From contig OX327699.1 in assembly GCA_946807835.1 (NCBI GenBank), positions 5,387,001 to 5,451,000 of the forward strand: a stretch of 64,000 nt of DNA, given 5' to 3'. Origin of the DNA: Ailanthus altissimus (Eukaryota > Streptophyta > Magnoliopsida > Sapindales > Simaroubaceae). The notes below the pieces were generated by a model. That model was not told where the DNA came from, ran no database searches, and saw nothing but the letters and a program-made list of their open reading frames with translations. Each line of letters opens with the position of its first letter. The first letter of the stretch is position 1. This document shows, piece by piece, positions 13,405 through 24,028 of the stretch. Position numbers and translations under genes: made by a program.

Positions 13405-13735
13405 ATGTGATGAGAAACCTTCAAGAGCCTATAACTACATTTATTGGTGTGGTTAACAATTTGATAATTAGTTTTAAAGTAAAATTCAGTATTGGTAGTT
13501 GTTGGTAGTAGTTGGTAGTTAGTAGTTATAAGTTGTCATTAAATGTTGTAATAAATGCTAAAAATTCTAATAGGTCTCTATAAATACATGAGAGACGAAG
13601 GAAAAAACATTCAGGCTTTGTAATTTCAGAATTCAAGTATTAAGAAACTTTACTTTTGAATTGGTATTCTACCATTTTTAATTTGTGTTTTTGTTGAACG
13701 ATATCAACAACTTTTATTTTCATAAACAAAATCAC
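13405..13735 (+). repeat. Probable 3' LTR of the Reina-like relic
   Basis: It begins near TGATGAGAAACC just after the integrase C-terminus and contains TCTATAAATACATGAGAG (TATA-like, about 13574) and a poly-U-rich 3' part. It also holds a short minisatellite-like run of TTGGTAGT variants at about 13493-13530. Its right edge is placed where homology to repeat X resumes (about 13736). Confidence 0.5.
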
Positions 13736-15410
13736 GACCCATCAGCGCTTGTATAGGCATACGGGTATTCAGTGAGGACTGAATACTGAACAAACTCATG
13801 AGGACCTCCAATAGACATCCCAAAAGGTCGTCAATTGACGGTCTTCTCGAGTTGAGTAGTATTCGTGATCCCTTGACCCGAGCACTACAGTGGGCTTGTA
13901 AGTGATCCACCATACTTTATTTACTCACATGTCAAAACCTTTTCATGGTCTGACCACTGGTGTCATTGGGTATGGTCTGATACTCATGGAATCCAGTGTG
14001 CGTAGATACGAGATCTGTTAGCTCATTTGGGTGAGTTATATATCTTGATGCTTTAAAATTATATTTCAAAAAGTCTTATGGTCATAAGCAATTATACTTA
14101 GGAAAATATTTTCTGTAAGGATAAATAATATCGTAAAAGTATTTGCAGATATTATTTATTAAAATACAAATCTAAAGATAAGTTTAAGATCAAGCATATA
14201 GAGATTTAATGATAATTTATGACTCTGCTCTTCCGGGATATAAGTGACGAAAGGATTATATGAATATGTTATAACCTCAACTTGTCTGGTCTAATGTGCC
14301 ACTTTGTAATATTTATAATGTATGTGTGGGACGTCATTCATGGATATATGAAGGTATTCCATATGACAAATCGGGCATGAACCTATAGAGCCTCACAATA
14401 TGAAGTGTGCCGTTGTGCATTGGGGCAGCATATTAGACTGAGCGGTTTGATCTAAGAAATTTCAACAAATCAAAAATTCATTTCAGGGCTCCTCAAGATG
14501 TGCACTTGTCAACACTTAAATGTTAAGTACTTTACTTAATTAGTTAACAAAAGTTGTGAACCAATATAATGTTGATAAGTGATATAATATTGTCCATGAA
14601 TTGATTTTATCTTGAATTGACTAATTAACCTTACTAGTAAAAACAAATAAGGTAAAAGTAATTATTCAAAATTGCTTTGAATAATTAAATAAAATATTAT
14701 TATATCAAATGAGGTATAGGTATTTATGATAATTGGCCAAATACACATAATGTGAAATTGTCTTTTGTTTGCCATTATCAAATGATGACAAGGCAAATTC
14801 ATTATGTGGGATACCTGTATTATATTATAATGCAAAGAAACATTAAGTCACATGGCCAATAATCTAGAGTGGAATGGCTAACCATTATGGGTGGTAGGGT
14901 GAGCACTTTCATTTGCCATTATGTGGACAAAAGCCAAATGAAGTGCTTATTCATTTTTCCATTCAAGTGTAGGATACGAAAGAGAGAATTAATATAATTG
15001 CTAAATATTTTGTGAGTGTATCTAAACAAAGAGTTATGAAAAACAAAGTCCAAAACTAAGTTATTCATCTCATCTTATCTCCTATAATAAATAAAAAACA
15101 CCTATTACTGAAAAAATTTATAGCTGTTATTCTAACTTTATAATCCCGTCGATTTGTTGTGAATTAGATTTGTAAAATAGCATACTTTAAGATGAACTTA
15201 ACATTTGGAGATTGGAACTCTTGAAGAATTGAAAGCCACCTTCAATCCGGTAAATTTTACTTACTTGCAAGTTGGTTTAATTAATATAATTAGACATATA
15301 TGTCATATATGTGTGTGATTATACTTGATTGAGTATAGTTCATATATGATACTTTCACTACATGTAATAAATTTTTAAAATTATACATACACTCAATTTA
15401 TCACTCACTC

Positions 15411-16176
15411 ACTTAACAGTAGAAGAGTCCAGGAATAATGTCGCTGACTTGCATTTGAATTTTCGTAGAATCTTGTAAATTGCTAACGGCTGAGATCTCG
15501 TTGTGAAATAGAATCATCAATGTACCACATAGAGTAAGTTAAAAGTTGTACAGAACCGTTTCATGCCACATGAGAACCAAACCCCCACTTTCTACCTTCC
15601 CTATCCACTACTAGCATACCTGTAAAACCTAATAAAACTCTTAAAGTGCTTATAGACCTATGATGCGAAATAGTCTCTGAAAGGAAAATAAAATTAGGAC
15701 ATAATTCCTACATGTCTACACACGGGGCATGAAACATCCGTGGATTGTCCAAACTACGAATATTCCAATAAAATAGCCTTATTGTGATCAACAGTCCTGC
15801 TCATTGGCAGGAATTAACATTTGCACAGAAGAAGAAGTCATAATTGGATCAAAACCCTATTGCTGAACTAAGTCAAAGAATGATTTGTCTGTGAATTCAA
15901 TACCATCAACCTCCATTCATATGCGTTCAGTAGTGGTCGAGCCTTCTTTAGACCTCTTAGCTGAAACAAAATAAAAGAACCATACCCTAGCTTTGTGCTT
16001 ACTACCCTGGAAACAGACATCCTTTATATTCTAAGGTAACTCATACAAGGATAAGGGTGGTAGGGATAAAGGCATATGATTTTGATTCTTATTCTTTATG
16101 GAGGATGGAGTGGAAAATGACATAAACCTGGGAATATACTAGTAACTGTATAGTTACAAGAGTTGCAATCAGGTGT
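15411..16176 (-). pseudogene. LINE fragment: ORF1 tail and endonuclease N-terminus
   Basis: On the minus strand the L1-type APE endonuclease start is recognisable at about 15780-15411: DNPRMF where GNPRTV is usual, FIFLSETI (the E of the catalytic ET motif kept), LGFTGMLVVDREGRK, and RHYSWTLL. It stops exactly where the frame at 7107 begins (LWLCRGDFN). The part from 16176 to ~15780 is low-complexity ORF1 C-terminus with stops. It is therefore the middle piece of the split LINE. Confidence 0.75.
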
Positions 16177-16574
16177 TAGGAAATGCAAGTTGCGCAAGTA
16201 TGTTCTCGAATAATTGTCTCTGATCTATTTCTGCCGACGCGGGTCTATCTGTAGATATCTTTATATAGATCAGCATATGTCGTACCTATAAGGTATAGAT
16301 GGTTGTTCCTAGCTGACCATGAGCTTGGAGCTCGTATTGACATATGGATATCCAGTTAGGACTGGATATAGGACAGACTTACAAGGACCTCCGATAGACA
16401 CCTTATGTAAGCTGTCAACGGAGGGTCCTCTCAAGTTGAGTAGTATACGTGGTCCTTTGACCTGAGTGCCACAGTGGGCTTATAAGTGATCCATCATACT
16501 TTGGTTCCACACATGTCACAGACCTTTCATGGTGTGACCGCTGGATGTCACTGGGTATGGTCTGATGCTTATGG

Positions 16575-19425
16575 TGTAGTAACCAGTATCCACGACTGGT
16601 AAGAATAAGTATTTATATATGTATAAATATACGTATTTTATTTGTATGTTGGTGATACTTGAATTATATATTGTTATTAGTAATATTTTTATAGGTTAAG
16701 GATATACGATTAGTATTGGGTTTATTTGTATGACTTTAGATTTATTTTAGGGACCAAATTGTTATACTTTGAAAGTTTTAGGGGCAAATTCGTAAATACC
16801 AAAAATTAGCCTCTTAGTATAAAAATACACTTTTGAACCCTAATTTACCATTTTTAGGTCGAGCTACCCATTTTAAGAGAGAGAAGAGAGAAATAGAGGA
16901 GAGAGAAAGAGGAGAAGAAGAAGAAAAAGAAGAAGAAATTGGAATTTTGAATTTCAAGAGGTATATCATACGTATTTCTCAATTTATTGGTATTAATTAA
17001 GTTAATTCCTTTAAGTTTTGATTTCTGAAAATATGTATAATTGAGGATTTGTTGTGTATTTCGTAAGATCATATGAGAATTGATGATGATCTATAAGATA
17101 GTTTGATAAATCATGATGAATTGTGGAATTTCTGCTGGATAACCTCTTGATCTAGGAATTCTATAAATTGTTGTGATTCGATTCTGGTTTTGAATTTTGA
17201 TTATATGAACTTATACATGTTAAGGATCATCTGAGACTTTGAATCGATTGAAAATTCTGGAAATTGAATTTATAGTGAATTTACCAAAATGACCCTGAAA
17301 TTCTGGAAATTTCCTGTGTAAACAGTATAGTACAGTGAAAAATAAGTTTTGTCCTACTGAATGATCTTCAAAAATTATGAATTTGTGGAATATGATAATT
17401 TTATATGTCTAATATGATATACTCGGAATTGAGAATTTAGATCAATGTGGTTGAAGTGTTATGAATTTCTAAAGTGTATCAGCTCATTCCAATATTTGAT
17501 TAACAGATTTTTAAAGTTATAGAATAAAATAGTTTTAAAATACTTTTGGCAGTGATTTGGAAGTGAAATATTTATCATGGACTAATATATGTGTTAAGAG
17601 TAATTATGTGGTAGTTTTATAATTTTTGAGTTAGTATATGATTTTATAAAATTGGGAGATTGAATACTGTTCAGTAAGTATCTTGATCCTGTCAGGTTTG
17701 TAGTTTGGATTCGATGGTGTGTATGGAATGGATTGTGTAGGAAATTTGATATAATATTCATATATAAGAAGGATATATGAGTCAAAAATGATATATTCGG
17801 ATTTTGGAGTAATTGGACATCATTTGATGTATTAGAAATTTTTGTTAAGTGTAAGTGGTCAGAATGACAGGTTTTGAGAAACCAAATATTTAGACCAATT
17901 TGATGTGATAAATGCATTGTGTATAATTTTGTAAGCTATTTAAAGTATTTTGTGTGAATTGTGAGGCTTATGAAAGGATTAATCTCCATTGATAGGTTAA
18001 GGAGATTTAAGCCTTGTAGCTGAAAGTGTTAAGAGGTAAGTATACTAGACTTTTTACTAGAATCACAATAAACATAGTAAGTGTTATGAATGATTTTGTA
18101 AATGTGGTTAAGAATATGTTTATGTTATGTCAATGTATATTTTGATATAAAATGTAAATATATGTTTATGAATATGAGCATTGACATTGAGCATGGACAT
18201 ACATGTATTTTTGAAAGTGAGCTTTCAAAATAAGATATGTTTAACAAAGAAAGCTTTTGAAGTGTAATATGTCCATGAGAAATATTTTGTGTTTTGAGGG
18301 TACTTGAACTCCCTGTTAACTTAGTAGGCATTTTATGTGATTTGTGGAGCCTTTATGTGTGGCCTTTCCTTCGGGATTGGTATATGTTATGTGTTCCGTA
18401 TGTAGGGAGGATCCTATTGGTACCTAAAGGAAGTGTGAGTCATCACATTCGTGTGGTGGCGTATTGGTGCATGTGAGATGACTCACCGATGATCAGGGTG
18501 AGGGTTTGGCTTTTACCTTCGGGCATGAGCATTATATATGTGTAATTTCAAGACCTCACTTGTACTATTCCTCTCATACGGTATGTCACCTACGAGTGAC
18601 ATTTGGCTCATTATGTGATATGTGATATGTAAGTCCTACTAAGTAGTAGTTGAGTGATGGTATTCCTATTATGTGTTTTGAAAGAATGTGTAAGCGCTTA
18701 CATGATATGTGATTTGATAAGATTATGATTTTGATTGATCACAGCATATCATACATATGCATTGTGTACATATATGTATTTGTATTTGATATATGAAAAA
18801 TTAGTATGCTTACTGAGTTTTATACTCATTATAGTTTATGGTGATTTCAGGTAAATAAAGTGCATGTGTGCTTAGTGGATTTGGCAAGGCTTCTGCTGTT
18901 CCTTAGGTTCCCTAAGTTGCTAGGTTGTTGTGTGTTTCATTTGGGGACACGTGGGATAGGATATTTGGTTTGTCCCTATTGAATAAATACTTATGTATTA
19001 TTTCATTGTGTGTGGATTGGATTTGGTTTAAGTTTTATAAAGTGTGGTTATTGGATGATTTTAAGTAAGAATTTGCAATGGATATATTATGGGCTCCCGG
19101 TAACAAAGTTGCTACTGGTGACGTAGTAGAGTGTTAATCTCTGAGAAAACTCTGCGTATCTCCGGTTTAATAATTGTCCAAGTCATAATTCAATTGCTAT
19201 AATTCTGAAAGAAATTGAAATGAATGTTTAAATGTTGTCAAGAGAAGTTTATATTTATATGTTAGGTTATGGTTGATTTTAGTGTTGAACTTACTAGCAA
19301 CTTGCTAAGGATTTCTGTGTTGAATGAAAGTTGAAAATTTTGTGTAATATTATTTATGAGTGCACATGCAGTGAATGAATGTAAGTGATGTCGTGTGTCG
19401 AATCTTTTGGGTCTGGGGCGTGACA
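16575..19425 (+). repeat. 5' LTR of the Tekay element (2851 bp)
   Basis: Runs from TGTAGTAACC to GCGTGACA. A TATA-like TATAAAAA lies at 16818-16825, followed by a GA/GAA-rich tract (16877-16937), likely transcribed leader. It contains a 502-bp stretch (17289-17790) that is absent from the 3' LTR. Confidence 0.95.
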
Positions 19426-19433
19426 GCTATTAG

Positions 19434-19445
19434 TGGTATCAGAGC
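19434..19445 (+). other. Primer-binding site of the Tekay element
   Basis: TGGTATCAGAGC, eight bases after the 5' LTR, complementary to the 3' end of initiator-Met tRNA as in most plant Ty3/gypsy chromoviruses. Confidence 0.95.
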
Positions 19446-19584
19446 TAAGATATGATTCTGTAGACTTTATGTGTCTAGTCAAGGGAACCCAGCCGATGCC
19501 AAATCCTTAAGATTGTATGTGTGCTTATTTATGTATATTGATTTATTTGATATCTTACTTACTTATCTTTGTGATTTTGAAAAG

Positions 19585-22500
19585 ATGGGGCGTAATCCAA
19601 GAATTACTAGAAGTGCTGATACTGTGAATGAGAGTACTTCAGGAGAAAACCCTGCTACCATCCAAAATATTGTTCAAGCAGTGAATAATGTGCTTCAACA
19701 ACAACGACTCAAAGCAGACCATAATGATAAATTCCATGTTATTGAGCAATTCAGAAAATTGCTACCACCATCATTTGAAGGCTCAAAAGACCCGCTGGTT
19801 GCTGAGGAGTGGATCCGTGAGTTGGAAAAGATATTCAGCCTCCTCGAATGTTCAGATTCACATAAAGTAAGTTGTGCCACTTACATGCTTAAGGAGGGAG
19901 CCAGTCATTGATGGGAGATGACCATGCGGACACTGAATATTGATAAGAACAAGATAACATGGGAAAGATTCAAGGAAGTATTTAATGAAAAATACTTTCC
20001 CCAGTCCCTAAGAGATGAGAAAGAGGCAGAATTTATCCACCTTACTCAGGGCAAAATGTCAGTAACAGAATATGAGAGGAAGTTTGAGGAGTTTTCTAGG
20101 TTTGCTCCCCACTTAGTAGACACAGAAGCACGTAAGGCCAAGAGGTTTCAGATGGGTCTTAAACCAGAAGTGAGAAGGTTACTCTCTGTCCTTGATCTAC
20201 AGACTTACAGTGCAGTATTACAGAGGGCTGAAATATTAGCAAGGGATGAAGAATTGGCAGCACCATCTGAGTCCAAACATATGGGTTATCATCGATCAGA
20301 AAAGAGACCTTGGGTTAAAAATAATCAGAAAAAGTTTGACAGGTGGAAAGGAAAGAAGAGGCATAGGAATGATGACATTGAAAAGAAGGATTTTCCATTA
20401 TGTGATACATGTGGGAGACCACATGGAGGGGTGTGTTTCAGAAAAAGTGAAGCTTGTTTTAAGTGTAGAAAGATTGGTCATTTTATTCAGGATTGTCCAG
20501 AGATGAAGAATGATCAGGGAGGATTTAAGAAAGATCAGAAAGCTCAAGCAAGAGTCTATGCTCTTACCAGAAAAGAAGTAGATGATTCACCTTCTGTGGT
20601 GACAGGTACAATTTCCATATCTGGTCAGCATGGTTTAGCTCTTTTTGATTCGGGTTCTACCCATTCATTTGTGTCACATGCATTTGTTAGTAATATGGGG
20701 GTTGTGCCAGAACCTTTGGGTGTAGATTTATGTGTTGCAACTCCTTCAGGAGATTTGATGTGTGCTACAAATGTGGTAAAATAGTGTAAAATTGAAATAG
20801 GAGATAAGGTGCTACAAGCAGATTTGATTATCTTGAATATGTATGATTTTGATGTTATATTTGGCATGGATTGGTTGTCTATGTACCATGCTAATGTTAA
20901 ATGCTTTGAGAAAGAAGTTGTTTTCCAACCACCCGGGGAGCCTGAGTTTAGTTTTATTGGTTCTAAGTTATGCTCTTTGCCAAAAGTAATATCTGCTTTA
21001 CAAGCTTGGAAAAGTCTTAAGAAGGGTTGTCAGTGTTTCTTAGCGACTGTAGTGGATACAAAGAAAGAAGAAATGAAAATCCAAGATGTTCCAGGCGTGA
21101 ATGAGTTTATAGATGTATTCCCTGAAGATTTACCTGGAGTTCCACCAGATCGAGAGATTGAATTCACGATAGAACTTCTGCCAGGAACCAGTCCTATATC
21201 TAAAACACCTTATCGTATGGCACCAGTAGAGCTTAAAGAGTTGAAGGAACAGCTATATGAATTGCTTGAGAAGGGGTTTATTCGCCCGAGTGTTTCACCT
21301 TGGGGTGCTACAGTTCTTTTTGTTAAGAAGAAAGATGGTTCAATGAGATTATGTATTGACTATCGAGAGTTGAACCGTGTGACTGTAAAGAATAAATATC
21401 CACTTCCAAGAATCGATGATTTATTCGATCAGTTGCAAGGAGCTTGTGTATTCTCAAAAATTGATCTTCGTTCTGGCTATCATCAATTGAAGATCAAGAA
21501 AGAAGACATTCCAAAGACTGCATTTCGTACCAGATATGGGCATTATGAGTTTATTGTTATGCCATTTGGGTTGACAAATGCACCTGCTGCCTTTATGGAT
21601 CTAATGAATAGAGTATTCAAGGATTATTTGGATAGGTTTGTTATTGTGTTTATTGATGACATCCTAGTGTACTCTAAGAGTAAGGGAGAACATGAAGAAC
21701 ACTTAAGAAAAGTCCTACAAGTGTTAAGGGAGAAGCAGCTTTATGCAAAATTCAAGAAATGTGAATTCTGGCTAGATCGAATGGTATTTTTGGGACATGT
21801 TGTTTCCTCAAAGGGAATTTTAGTGGATCCAAGCAAAATTGAAGCAGTGGTGAATTGGTCCAGACCAACTAATGTGGGGGAAATTCGAAGTTTTCTTGGG
21901 CTGGCAGGATATTATAGACGGTTTGTTGAAGGATTCTCTAAGATAGCTTCACCTTTAACTCAATTGACAAGAAAGAATGTCAAGTTTCAGTGGTCAGAAG
22001 AATGTGAGAAAAGTTTTCAAGAACTCAAGCATCGGTTAGTATCTGCTCCCATACTAACCATCCCTTCTGCTTCTGCTGGATTTGTGATTTATAGTGATGC
22101 TTCCAAGAAAGGGCTTGGGTGTGTATTAATGCAGGATGGAAAGGTAGTGGCATATGCCTCACGACAACTAAAGACTTATGAGCAGAATTACCCTACTCAT
22201 GACTTGGAGTTGGCTGCAGTTGTTTTTGCTCTTAAAATTTGGAGGCATTATCTTTATGGAGAAAGGTGTGAAATTTACACAGACCATAAAAGTCTTAAAT
22301 ACTTCTTTACTCAAAAGGAGTTAAATATGAGGCAACGTCGATGGTTGGAACTAGTCAAGGATTATGACTGTGCGATTAACTACCATCCGGGAAAAGCTAA
22401 TGTTGTAGCAGATGCTTTGAGTAGAAAATCTTCAGGACATATGGCAGCACTTTTGACTGCTCAAAAGCAAATTTTGTTGGATTTAGAAAAGCTTGGCATT

Positions 22501-23985
22501 GAAGTGGTAAGATCTAATGATAGGGCTTATGTTGCAAGTATGTCCATTCAGCCTACCCTAATTAAGAGAATTAAGGAAGCACAAGGTAGTGATGTGCATC
22601 TGAAGAAAATTATGGAAGAAATTCCATTGGATAAAAGGCCTAACTTTGCTATTTTTGATGATGGAGCTCTACATTTTGAAGGTAGACTTTGTGTTCCTAA
22701 TAATGATGAGTTGAAAAATGAGATCTTGGCTGAAGCTCATAGTTCACCATATACTGTACATCCGGGAGGTACCAAGATGTATCGAGACCTACGAGCTGTT
22801 TATTGGTGGGTTAATATGAAAAGAGAGATTGCTAAATTTATAGAGCAATGTTTGACATGTCAGCAAGTTAAGGCAGAACATCAGAGACCATCTGGGTTAT
22901 TGAAACCTTTATTGGTACCGGAATGGAAATGGGAGCACATAGCCATGGATTTTGTAGTTGGGTTGCCAAGTACACAAAAGGGCTACAATGCCATATGGGT
23001 GATTATTGATAGGCTAACAAAATCAGCACATTTTATTCCAATATGCACCACTTATACCATGGATAGGTATGCCCAATTATATGTTGATGAAATTGTGAGG
23101 CTTCATGGAGTACCTGTGTCAATTGTATCTGATAGAGATCCCCGATTTACTTCAATATTTTGGAAGAGCCTACATAATGCCATGGGCACAAAGTTGAACT
23201 TCAGTACTGCATTCCACCCACAGACTGATGGTCAATCTGAAAGGACCATTCAAATTCTAGAAGATATGTTGAGAGCATGTGTGTTAGACCTTAAAGGTAG
23301 TTGGGACAAACACCTTTCATTAGTGGAGTTTGCATACAACAATAGTTATCAATCAACTATTGGTATGGCCCCATATGAAGCTTTGTATGGAAGAAAATGT
23401 AGATCTCCTGTGCATTGGGATGAAGTTGGAGAAAGAAAAATTTTAGGGCCAGAGATTGTCCAGCAAACTTGTGAGGTTATAGAGAAGATAAGAAAAAGAA
23501 TGAAAGTGGCTCAGAGTAGACAGAAAAGCTATGCAGACAATAGAAGAAAAGATCTAGAATTTAAGGTGGGTGAAAAAGTATTTCTTAAGGTTGCTCCAAT
23601 GAAAGGAGTCATGAGATTTGGCAAGAAAGGAAAGTTGAGTCCAAGATTCATTGGTCCATTTGAAATCCTTGAAATGATAGGTGATGTGGCTTATAGACTT
23701 GCCCTTCCTCCATCATTATCAGTAGTTCATAATGTGTTCCATATGTCCATGTTGCGAAAATATGTTTCAAACTCCTCACATGTGTTAAGCTATGAGCCAC
23801 TTCAACTTAGGGATGATCTCACTTATGAAGAAGTGCCCATTAAGATTTTGGACAATAAGAAGCAAATTCTTCGTACTAAGAAGATTGATTTGGTAAAGGT
23901 TTTATGGAGAAACCATGCAGTTGAAGAGGCAACCTGGGAACGAGAAGAGGAAATGAGATCTAAGTATCCTCATCTATTTGCTTAA
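19585..23985 (+). pseudogene. Tekay gag-pol polyprotein with two in-frame stops
   Basis: A single frame of 1466 codons from an ATG in good context (AAAGATGG). In order: capsid; zinc knuckle CFKCRKIGHFIQDC (codons 291-304, intact CCHC); protease LFDSGSTHSF (Asp at codon 355); RT with [11 protein letters not shown] (Asp pair at codons 691-692); RNase H ([22 protein letters not shown]); integrase with HHCC (first His codon 1052) and a D-D-35-E triad at codons 1122, 1183 and 1219; chromodomain at about 1416-1466 ([30 protein letters not shown]). Two stops break it: TGA at 19909-19911 (codon 109), where a Trp is expected before WEMTMR, and TAG at 20782-20784 (codon 400), between the protease active site and RT. 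No frameshift was seen. Three long open stretches therefore remain, the last about 1058 residues. Confidence 0.95.
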
Positions 23986-24011
23986 GTTATGAATTTCGAG
24001 GACGAAATTCT

Positions 24012-24028
24012 TATAAGGAGGGGAGAAT
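24012..24028 (+). other. Polypurine tract of the Tekay element
   Basis: ATAAGGAGGGGAGAAT directly before the 3' LTR, the expected primer of plus-strand DNA synthesis. Confidence 0.9.

Larger units (their letters stand above)
7583..13735 (+). mobile_element. Degenerate Reina-like Ty3/gypsy element, 5' LTR not found
   Basis: Gag, protease, RT, RNase H and integrase remnants occur in Ty3/gypsy order on the plus strand. A degenerate initiator-Met primer-binding site (TGGTCTATCAGAGCC, two extra bases compared with TGGTATCAGAGCC) lies at 7583-7597. It directly abuts repeat X sequence, so no 5' LTR is visible. A 3' LTR-like stretch (about 13405-13735) precedes the return to X. The RT style (DDILFYSKN, EEKVKAIREWP, RSFQGLATFYRRFVKNFS) matches Reina-type chromoviruses, assigned from memory. 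Many stops and frameshifts make it inactive. Confidence 0.8.
7424..15405. mobile_element. LTR-like repeat X, copy 1 (interrupted)
   Basis: Two parts, 7424-7582 and about 13736-15405, align in order with X copy 2 (16177-16574 and 26383-28270). Shared landmarks include GACCATGAGCTT, GTCTATC, AGTGGGCTT then GTAAGTGATCC, and GGGTATGGTCTGAT. The copy is ~1.8 kb after removing its insert. No coding domain is visible, so a solo LTR or other non-coding element is most likely; the family is unknown to me. The two copies are clearly diverged, so this is an old insertion. Confidence 0.5.

Noticed and set aside
17594..18476. Open frames within the Tekay 5' LTR (and copies at 25077-25428 in the 3' LTR)
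   Set aside because: Identical frames occur in both LTRs simply because the LTRs are duplicates; no domain or coding character.
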